Positions 24,542 through 31,211 of a stretch of DNA of 64,000 nucleotides are shown piece by piece. The stretch spans positions 434,001 to 498,000 of the forward strand of contig NZ_CP121472.1 of NCBI RefSeq assembly GCF_036208045.1. Direction: 5' to 3'. This DNA comes from Thiorhodovibrio winogradskyi (GTDB lineage Bacteria > Pseudomonadota > Gammaproteobacteria > Chromatiales > Chromatiaceae). The position numbers and the translations under genes are program-made. Under the pieces are notes generated by a model. It made no database searches. It saw only the letters and a program-made list of their open reading frames with translations, and had not been told where the DNA came from. How positions within the stretch are numbered: the stretch's first letter is position 1; the number at the start of each line of letters is the position of its first letter.

Positions 24542-24827
24542 TTCGGTTTCCCTCAAAGGAGCGAACGTCGGTCCAAAAATCGTCGATCAGTTGGTCAAGA
24601 TCGATAAAAGCATAGGGGAATTCCCGTTCGCCAAGATGTTTGTGATCCCCCTTGTTCGCCTCGTTGTCGAAGCGCAGGACGCAGGTTCCATTGACGACCA
24701 GCGCCAAGCGGTACTTGAAGCGATGCGTGCTTCCGGGAAGCGGCTGGGGAAGTCGCCAGATCGCGACATCGACAAAGCGCTCGGGATCAAGATAGAAGCG
24801 CCTTTTTTGAATCAGCGTTGCTGTCAT
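24522..24827 (-). CDS. tumE: TumE-like toxin (DUF6516)
   Basis: A 101-residue protein that matches the TumE/DUF6516 pattern: an N-terminal strand region, FKYRLALVVNGTCVLRFDNE, then KGDHKHLGEREFPYAF and LIDDFW. The KGDHKH block is the most conserved family feature and is present. The biochemical activity of the family is poorly known to me. Its ATG at 24827 overlaps the methyltransferase stop by ATGA. It is followed by the HTH antitoxin, the toxin-first order seen in this family. The pair is embedded between methyltransferase and restriction subunit. Confidence 0.8.
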   Translation of the reverse strand: MTATLIQKRRFYLDPERFVDVAIWRLPQPLPGSTHRFKYRLALVVNGTCVLRFDNEANKGDHKHLGEREFPYAFIDLDQLIDDFWTDVRSFEGNRNDDAEN

Positions 24828-27800
24828 GGCAGCAATCCATGCACCTGCATCACCTCATTCCCGCGCGGGTCGATCACCTTGACCGCCACGTGCTGATGCT
24901 TTCCGGGTGGGAACGGCAAGGATTTCGTGCCAGATAGGGCCGCGAAGCGCTCGCCATCAACCAGGGTTTTCAGCGCGCGCGCCAGCTTGTCCCAAGCCGT
25001 GCGGTCGGGAAAGAAGGCTTGAGTGATACAAAAGGTGCGCCCGTCATAGTCGCCATCCAGGAACCAGGCCGCGACCTTGTCGCCCCGGCTGGGGGTGATT
25101 TCGTTGGTGACGGGGTTGTAGATGTCCACACCCTCCATGACGACACGGTATTGGCCCTGGTCGTCCGGGCCGTCCAGGCGGGTGCGGGGTTGACCGAAGA
25201 CCGAGAACAGTTGCGCGCCGGGCTGTTCTTTCAGCAACCCATCCATGGCCGGATTCACGTCCGGGCGAATATGAGCCATGTGAATGCGCAGGCGCGGATG
25301 TCCTTCCTCAATGGCCGCCTGGGCTGGGCCGTCGAAGGAGAAAGCAGCGATAACCAGATCGTCATAGACCCGCCCGGCCGGGCGGATGACCTCCTCGACC
25401 ATCTTGGCGGAGACCGATCCGTATTGCGGGCCGAACACCACGCCGACGGTGGCCGCGCCATCCGGATCGGGGTCGGTCTGTCCGGCGGGCGTCCAGCGAC
25501 CCTCGGCATGAAGCGGGTTGCCTTGCCCCGCCAGCGACTCCAGCCGCGAGAAGCGCTGTTCGCGGTTGTCAGGGAAGCGCACGCCATCCAGGCGCAGTAG
25601 GTGCAGCATCCGATCCAGATAGGCCGCCGCGTTGCTGGTCGCGACTTCGCCTTGCGCGGTGGTGGCGGTGGAGTCGCCGAAGGTATCCGGCAACGCATCA
25701 GGCTCGCCAGCGAATAGACCGGCCGGACTGGTGGTGGAATCATCCGCCAACGACACCTCGGGCGGCTGGACTGCTTCGACCGTGAAGGGGCCGGAGACCC
25801 GCACCACGCCGCGCCGGATCTGGGGCTGATCGACCAGTTCCTCGGAGGTCGCATTGGCGGCGATGCAGGCGTTGACCGCATCCATCTTGGCGCGCCAAGC
25901 GGCGCGATAGGCGGTGATCGCCTCGCTCAGTGCGTGTGGATAGTCAGGGTCGGTGTCGAAGGGGACTTCCCAGTGATACCAACCGGGGAACTGGGCATTG
26001 ACGGTGAGCGTGACCTTGGGGTCTCGGTTGGCGGGCGGCAGCAGCCAGCGGCGTCGATCCGCGTCGGTGATGGCGCGCTTGCCCTCTTTCTTTTGCTTGA
26101 ATGCCAGCTTGGCCTGGAGCGCGGCGCGGGTCTCGGCTGAGACGCCGGCTAGGGCCGCGTTGCAGTCGGCGAGCCGGGCGTCCAGGATGGGTTCGTGCTG
26201 GGCAAAGATCGGGTCGAGATGGGTGTTCTGGGCGATGCTTTTGAGCGTGATGTGGGGGACGGTTTTGTAGATGAAGCCGGGGTGCGGGTCGGTGCCCAAG
26301 GGTTCGGGCGAGGCCGTCTCGCGGTCGTCGCTCTCCCTGCCCTTGACTTCATAGAAATCGAACTTCGCGGTCAGCAGACGTTGCCGCGCGATGGCGACAG
26401 CGACGCGGCTGGTGTCGATGGTGATCCAGCGCCGGCCCCATTGTTCGGCGACATGGGCGGTCGTACCGGAGCCGCAGGTGGGATCGAGGATAAGATCGCC
26501 TGGTTTGGTAGTCATCAGAAGGCAGCGCTCGATAACTTTCGCGGCCGTTTGAACCACATAAGCCTTATCTTCGGTAAAGCTGCCGGTTTGAGTGTCATCC
26601 CAAAGTTGAGTTACTGGGATGCAAGGAAAATCAGTCAAGAAACGAACGTACTGTAGAGAATTTCGGGCGACATGTAGACGCCCGGCCATTCCGAGTCGCT
26701 TCAGGCCAACACCTTCCTTGTCAGTTTTCCATGCCTGCGCATAAAGTTTTCCTTGGAAGGAAAATTTCGTGATCGGATTGCCTTGGCTTGTAATGTTGTC
26801 CGGTTTGTAACGCTTTGCATCAGACGGTAGCTTCACTTCGCTTCTCTTTTCGGCAGCACTCATTCCGCGACGAGGGGCTGACGGCGAATCTAACCAGGAA
26901 TATGTGCCAGCGCCTCCGCCAACAGATTCTTTATCGCTAAATAACTGATAATAATCTGCTTTATATCTGTCTTTTGCATACCAAATTAGAAAGTCAACAT
27001 TGCTTGCAAGAAAAGCAGTGGTCACGCCGCTGGTCTTTGAGAAAGGAATTATATTCAAGTAATTGATGCTACCGAACACCTCGTTCATTATCTGACGTAC
27101 AGAGTGAAGATTTTCATCCGAAATTTGCACAAAAATGCTTCCAGATTCAGAAAGCAGATCGTGAGCAATCAATAATCGTTGATAAAGATATGCCAAGTAA
27201 GAATGTACGCCCAAATGCCATGTATCGCGGTAAGCTCGAACCATTTCTGGTTCGCGAATCATGTTATCTTCCTTGTCTTTTACGTCTCGATTGCCTACCT
27301 CCGGCTGAAAATTCGACCCAAACTTGATCCCATACGGCGGATCGATATAGATCATCTGCACCTTGCCAGCCAGATCCTCGCGATGGGCGAGCGATGCCAT
27401 CACCTGGAGCGAATCGCCCAGGATCAGCCGGTTGGTCCAGTCGATGTCGTGCTGATAGAACTGCACCGCCTCGCGGTAATCCTGCTGCGGGTCGGCAAAC
27501 AGATCGCGGGTCACATCCTGCCGCGCGGCGACCTTAATGATCGCCTGAGCCGAAATGCGCTCGTGCATGTGCAGCGCAACCGGATCGACCGTGAAGCCCT
27601 TGGCCTCGCGCTTTCCAGCCCATTCCAGCCAGGGTTCGTGGTGGCGCAATGCGTCCGCCAGGAGACCCGCCTCCGCCTTGGTCAGCGCGCGCTGACGGGC
27701 GATATCCAACAACTCGGGCAGTCGATCCGCGCCGCCCGTCGCGTCGAACCGCAAGCGCGGATCGCGCCTTGGGCTGTAGGCATACTGAATCGGATCGAGC

Positions 27801-27964
27801 TTGGGTACCCGGCCATCCGCCGCGATCTTGGCGGGCGGTGTATTCTTGCGCTTGTCCGAATAACGGTAGTCCTCGACATCAAAACCAGGCAGATCAAACC
27901 TCCCCTCGCCAGCACCCTTGGGGTCATCGCTGATTTCCGGATCATTTTTGCCCCGCCGCGCCAT
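24824..27964 (-). CDS. type III-like DNA adenine methyltransferase (Mod), 1046 aa
   Basis: Beta-class N6-adenine methyltransferase. Motif IV MIYIDPPYGIKFG lies near residue 210, and motif I LILDPTCGSGTTAHVA near 495, with the target-recognition region between them. The long C-terminal part (about 550-1046) is typical of large Mod proteins paired with BPTD_3080-type Res; it ends KHQHVAVKVIDPRGNEVMQV. The start at 27964 is preceded by AGAGGAA seven bases upstream. The segment coding the recognition region, about 26520-27310, is visibly much richer in A+T than both flanks, which suggests domain exchange. It is the first gene of the six-gene operon, with all later genes overlapping. The expected role is protection of the host and site recognition for Res. 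Confidence 0.9.
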   Translation of the reverse strand: MARRGKNDPEISDDPKGAGEGRFDLPGFDVEDYRYSDKRKNTPPAKIAADGRVPKLDPIQYAYSPRRDPRLRFDATGGADRLPELLDIARQRALTKAEAGLLADALRHHEPWLEWAGKREAKGFTVDPVALHMHERISAQAIIKVAARQDVTRDLFADPQQDYREAVQFYQHDIDWTNRLILGDSLQVMASLAHREDLAGKVQMIYIDPPYGIKFGSNFQPEVGNRDVKDKEDNMIREPEMVRAYRDTWHLGVHSYLAYLYQRLLIAHDLLSESGSIFVQISDENLHSVRQIMNEVFGSINYLNIIPFSKTSGVTTAFLASNVDFLIWYAKDRYKADYYQLFSDKESVGGGAGTYSWLDSPSAPRRGMSAAEKRSEVKLPSDAKRYKPDNITSQGNPITKFSFQGKLYAQAWKTDKEGVGLKRLGMAGRLHVARNSLQYVRFLTDFPCIPVTQLWDDTQTGSFTEDKAYVVQTAAKVIERCLLMTTKPGDLILDPTCGSGTTAHVAEQWGRRWITIDTSRVAVAIARQRLLTAKFDFYEVKGRESDDRETASPEPLGTDPHPGFIYKTVPHITLKSIAQNTHLDPIFAQHEPILDARLADCNAALAGVSAETRAALQAKLAFKQKKEGKRAITDADRRRWLLPPANRDPKVTLTVNAQFPGWYHWEVPFDTDPDYPHALSEAITAYRAAWRAKMDAVNACIAANATSEELVDQPQIRRGVVRVSGPFTVEAVQPPEVSLADDSTTSPAGLFAGEPDALPDTFGDSTATTAQGEVATSNAAAYLDRMLHLLRLDGVRFPDNREQRFSRLESLAGQGNPLHAEGRWTPAGQTDPDPDGAATVGVVFGPQYGSVSAKMVEEVIRPAGRVYDDLVIAAFSFDGPAQAAIEEGHPRLRIHMAHIRPDVNPAMDGLLKEQPGAQLFSVFGQPRTRLDGPDDQGQYRVVMEGVDIYNPVTNEITPSRGDKVAAWFLDGDYDGRTFCITQAFFPDRTAWDKLARALKTLVDGERFAALSGTKSLPFPPGKHQHVAVKVIDPRGNEVMQVHGLLP

Positions 27965-28109
27965 GCTGTCTTCCTCTCGAAGTCAATGTCGATGGATACT
28001 CATTGGGAACCGGATTGTACCGGGTCTGGGGGATCGGAGGACAAGCGGCTGACGCCATCGCGGGCAGGCCCCAAGATCCGGGATACCCTCAAATCGCCAG
28101 CATGAGGAC

Positions 28110-29033
28110 ATGGCCATGGCAGATTCGCCGGAAACTGTTGAAGTCCCCGAGCAGGAAATTGCCCAGTCGCTGCTCGGTGAGCTACTGGAGAAGAGCCGCT
28201 CCTACCACAAATCGGATGCTTTCAAGGAACTGTTGGATTTTGCGGTCAAGCTGCGCAATTTCGCGCCATTCAATGCGTTCTTGCTCCATCTGCAACGGCC
28301 CGGACTGCGCTTTGCCGCCTCGGCCTATGACTGGGCTGAACGCCACGGGCGCAGCATCAAGGAAGGCGCCTGCCCGCTGATCATTCTCTGGCCGTTCGGC
28401 CCCGTCGCGCTGGTCTATGACATCGCCGACACCGAAGGCCCGCCCTTGCCGGCAGCCGTGGCCAATGCCTTTTCCGCCAGCGGCAAGATCGACAGCCAGC
28501 ACATGACGCGCTTCGCCAAACGCCTCGGCAACCGGGGCATCGATGTCCGCTTCATCGCTTATGGCGACGGGCTAGCCGGTTTCGTGCAGCCCGCTACCGA
28601 GCAGCCGATGCAGGCGGTCCGCCGATCCAAATCCGATAAGGAAAAACCAGACTATCGGGTGAGGGTCAACGCAAACCATGATCCAAACGTGCAGTTCGCC
28701 ACACTCGCCCATGAACTCGCGCACCTCTATCTTGGACATCTCGGCGCCGACACCTACCTGAAGATTCCGGATCGAAGTCAGGCCAAGCACAACCAGCAAG
28801 AGCTTGAAGCCGAAGCGGTCTCCTACTTGGTATGCCGCCGCAACGGCATCAGCTCGCAGTCCGAGCAGTATCTTGCCGACTATGTGCGCGAGCACACGTC
28901 AGTCGAGAAGATGGATTTGGACGCCATCCTCCGCAGCGCTGGACAGATTGAGGCTCTGCTTGGTATCGGAGAACAGACTCGGTTTGGGCCGAGGAAACCC
29001 GGGAAGAAGCGACCAAAAAGCGCCAAAACCTGA
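28110..29033 (+). CDS. ImmA/IrrE-type (M78-like) metallopeptidase
   Basis: A 307-residue protein with the zinc-binding HEXXH motif in FATLAHELAHLYLGH near residue 205 and a downstream glutamate in NQQELEAEAVSYLVCRR. This arrangement is that of ImmA/IrrE peptidases, which cut repressors of mobile elements or toxin-antitoxin genes. The N-terminal 150 residues are helical with AFKELLDFAVKLRNFAPFNA, a pattern of ArdC-like/antirestriction-related proteins. ATG 28116 is a better start than 28110, given GAGGA at 28104-28108. It is transcribed divergently from the methyltransferase across a 145-bp gap, so the two promoters face each other. A role in de-repressing the element or the operon is plausible but inferred. 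Confidence 0.85.
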   Translation: MAMADSPETVEVPEQEIAQSLLGELLEKSRSYHKSDAFKELLDFAVKLRNFAPFNAFLLHLQRPGLRFAASAYDWAERHGRSIKEGACPLIILWPFGPVALVYDIADTEGPPLPAAVANAFSASGKIDSQHMTRFAKRLGNRGIDVRFIAYGDGLAGFVQPATEQPMQAVRRSKSDKEKPDYRVRVNANHDPNVQFATLAHELAHLYLGHLGADTYLKIPDRSQAKHNQQELEAEAVSYLVCRRNGISSQSEQYLADYVREHTSVEKMDLDAILRSAGQIEALLGIGEQTRFGPRKPGKKRPKSAKT

Positions 29034-29054
29034 GCTTTTGGAACCTGAGGGGTT

Positions 29055-29657
29055 TCAAGCGCGCACCATGGCTCGACAATACTGCCGATGCAAGGAATCG
29101 ACCATCGCCCCCATGGCCGCGTTGGCCAGATGGTCGTGCTGGACCACCATCCGTTCGTATCGCTTCCAGGTCATGCCTTTCGGCTTGCCTGTTTGCGCGT
29201 TGGCGATTCCTGGGGGCCAACCAAGCCGCTGCCGGATCGACTCCGCGCGCCGGAGCAGGCGATCCGAGTCGCTTTCGCGCTGGCATTGGTAGTTCAGACG
29301 CAGACAGTGCCGACAGGCGAACCGACCATGCCGACCGAGATAGATCAGCGCCACGCGCCGCCCGCAGTCTGGGCAGGCAAACCAGGGCCGCGAACCGCCA
29401 TAGGTGCAGGGCGTTCGCTCCAACCAGACCGGATAGGAATAATTGACCGGCTCGCCGCCATGCGGGTGATGGGAATAGTTCAGCGTCAGCCGGTCTTGTT
29501 CGGTGGCGATCCCGACCGATGCCAGGACGCGCCCATCGCGCGACCACTGCCAGCCATAGGACAAGCCAGGATCGAGCATCCCGCGCCGGTGCAGGTCGCG
29601 CACGTCCAGCGACCGATAGGTTGCGGTGATGTCATAGCCTTTGCCGGGTGCAGCCAT
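29055..29657 (-). CDS. hypothetical zinc-ribbon protein of integrative elements
   Basis: A 200-residue protein with a clear zinc ribbon: CPDCGRRVALIYLGRHGRFA followed by CRHC (about residues 110-135). The C-terminus is basic and helical. An N-terminal LDVRDLHRRGMLDPG segment precedes the WQW strand region. I have no firm function for it. It converges on the metallopeptidase gene with a 21-base gap and starts the leftward group of the element's maintenance genes. DNA or RNA binding is the reasonable guess. Confidence 0.75.
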   Translation of the reverse strand: MAAPGKGYDITATYRSLDVRDLHRRGMLDPGLSYGWQWSRDGRVLASVGIATEQDRLTLNYSHHPHGGEPVNYSYPVWLERTPCTYGGSRPWFACPDCGRRVALIYLGRHGRFACRHCLRLNYQCQRESDSDRLLRRAESIRQRLGWPPGIANAQTGKPKGMTWKRYERMVVQHDHLANAAMGAMVDSLHRQYCRAMVRA

Positions 29658-29666
29658 GCGAAATCA

Positions 29667-30059
29667 TCAGCCTGTTTGAGCAATCTTGTGCGCTAATTCC
29701 TCCGCCACCAGCGCCTTGACGCCATCCTCGAAATCGTCATCTTGATGCAATGAGGGGTAGCGCACGCGGTTTAGGTGCGGTTGCGCCAGCTTATCGACCA
29801 GGGCATCGCCGCCGCTCAACTGATTAACGACCACGGTCAAAGGTGTCGGGGCCTTGGTCTCGGGCTTGCCCATGAGATATTGCGCCAACCAGGCGCGGGC
29901 CTGGGGGTCGCCATCCTTGGCCGCTTGCAGGGTGTTGGTCACCACGTCGCGCCAATCGTCCAGGGTGACGCTATCGAGCAGCGCAGACAGATAATCCTGT
30001 TCGGTGCGCCGGTGGGTGGCGGTGCCCTTGATCAGATCGGGTGTCTTGCGCTTGCTCAT
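29667..30059 (-). CDS. hypothetical protein
   Basis: A 130-residue acidic, helical protein starting at the ATG of MSKRKTPDLIKGTATHRRTE. That start overlaps the stop of the next gene upstream by ATGA (30056-30059). It contains LLDSVTLDDWRDVVTNTLQA and DGDPQARAWLAQYLMG. The pattern resembles small phage or element proteins found near DNA-packaging or regulatory genes, but no motif proves this. No membrane segment is present. Confidence 0.6.
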   Translation of the reverse strand: MSKRKTPDLIKGTATHRRTEQDYLSALLDSVTLDDWRDVVTNTLQAAKDGDPQARAWLAQYLMGKPETKAPTPLTVVVNQLSGGDALVDKLAQPHLNRVRYPSLHQDDDFEDGVKALVAEELAHKIAQTG

Positions 30060-30739
30060 GATGCCGCCTCCGCTTTGGCCAGGGCTTTGCGCCATTGTTC
30101 GTCAATCTGGCGCTTGATGTTGTCCATCCTGGGTGCGCGTCCGAGTTGATCGAGGATCGCTTGGCGAATCTCGCGAGTATCGGCGCCAGCGTCGAACATC
30201 TCGACCGCCATGCGTTTGATCTCGACCGGATAACCGAGCTTTTTTTTCGCAACAGTTGCGGCATTATTCGCCGAATCGTTCGGCTTATTTTCCGCAACTG
30301 TTTCGATAACTTGCTCGGCTTGAACTTCGCCATTTTCCGCAACCGTTGCGGTTTTATCCGTTGAATCAGTGGCATTATTATCTGCAACTGTTACGGGAAT
30401 TGGTTCAGCCTGGGCTTCGCTGTTTTCCGCAACCGTTGCGGTATGTTCAGGCTCGATCCCGCAAAAACTCACGGCCACCTTGTGGCGGGTGCGCTCGTTT
30501 GCGCGACGAAACAGCTCGGCAACCGGGTCGGTCATTTGCCAAGGTGACCCATCGCGCATGGCGACGCGACAGCACTCCAGCAGACCGGCAATCGAGACTC
30601 CCGACAGATCGGGCTCAGAGCTCGCGTTCAGGGCCTCCAGCGCGCGCAACCGGCTTGTCGCCATCCGCTGGGCCGCGCTCTTGGCCTTGCCGCTGGGTGG
30701 GCGTCCGCGTTTTTTTGTTGTCTTGTTGGCTTCGCTCAT
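30056..30739 (-). CDS. hypothetical DNA-binding-type protein with repeated TATVAEN segments
   Basis: A 227-residue protein. The basic N-terminus KKRGRPPSGKAKSA resembles an AT-hook. The middle has five degenerate copies of a T-A-T-V-A-E-N peptide separated by Gln/Glu-rich spacers. The C-terminal helical domain (GYPVEIKRMAVEMF, IRQAILDQLGRAPRM) resembles a helix-turn-helix. The repeated peptide is encoded by the palindrome CCGCAACCGTTGCGG, also found as variants upstream of this gene. The stop overlaps the next gene by ATGA. It could be a regulator or replication accessory protein of the element that binds its own coding repeats; this is a hypothesis. Confidence 0.65.
   Translation of the reverse strand: MSEANKTTKKRGRPPSGKAKSAAQRMATSRLRALEALNASSEPDLSGVSIAGLLECCRVAMRDGSPWQMTDPVAELFRRANERTRHKVAVSFCGIEPEHTATVAENSEAQAEPIPVTVADNNATDSTDKTATVAENGEVQAEQVIETVAENKPNDSANNAATVAKKKLGYPVEIKRMAVEMFDAGADTREIRQAILDQLGRAPRMDNIKRQIDEQWRKALAKAEAAS
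30248..30441. repeat. intragenic palindromic repeats, CCGCAACNGTTGCGG
   Basis: Five copies inside the gene at 30056-30739: 30248-30260, 30292-30305, 30337-30351, 30382-30399 and 30427-30441. Those at 30337 and 30427 are perfect 15-bp palindromes. Each encodes part of a TVAEN peptide. Confidence 0.75.
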
Positions 30740-30742
30740 TTT

Positions 30743-30995
30743 CCGAAACTGTTACAGTAAATCGAGACTCGATTGTTGTAACGGTTTCGGGAATTGTCAA
30801 GCGTTATTTGTGACTGTTACAGTAAAGCAAGTGACTGGTAGTCAGTGGCGACCATTCCCGCAAAGTCAGTAACCGCATGGATTCTTATTTCCTGAAAGCG
30901 GGAAAAACTGCTCGGGGGTAACGCTGGGGGTAACGTTTTGCGGGTGTTGGGAAAAATACAACAATCGCGTGACGGTTGCGGGAATGGTAACGGTG
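30743..30995. repeat. upstream variant palindromes of the same family
   Basis: In the 5' flank of the gene at 30739, CCGAAACTGTTACA (from 30743) and TGTAACGGTTTCGG (ending 30790) form an inverted pair. Further half-sites lie at 30811-30823 and 30971-30993 (GACGGTTGCGGGAA, GGTAACGGTGATT). They resemble the intragenic palindromes and could be operator or replication-protein sites. Confidence 0.55.
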
Positions 30996-31032
30996 ATTGC
31001 CGGTCTTGCTGCTGTTGCTGGCGTATCCCTCA

Positions 31033-31202
31033 ATAGGGTTTTTAGGGATTTTAGGGATTTTAGGGTTTCTTGACCCCAGAGAAAAAATGACCGCAACAAG
31101 GGGATTTCACGATTTCGCCAAGTTGGTGATAGAGAGAAATCCGCTCCTTGCCCCAGAATTTTCCCTGAGGGTAAAAAACCCTATTTTCCCTAAAAACCCT
31201 AT
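31033..31202. other. candidate replication origin with 9-bp iterons
   Basis: AGGG occurs at 31035, 31044, 31053 and 31062, exactly every 9 bp within AGGGATTTT-like units. The complementary CCCT occurs at 31179, 31188 and 31197, again every 9 bp. ATAGGGTTTTTAGGGA (31033-31048) and TCCCTAAAAACCCTAT (31187-31202) are perfect inverted repeats 138 bp apart. The block is A+T-rich, non-coding and lies immediately after the primase-helicase gene, as expected for an iteron origin. Confidence 0.5.
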
Positions 31203-31211
31203 CTTCACCAC

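Noticed and set aside
30866-31099. 77-residue minus-strand frame in the origin region
   Set aside because: No family resemblance; it lies over iteron-like repeats and lacks a convincing ribosome-binding site.
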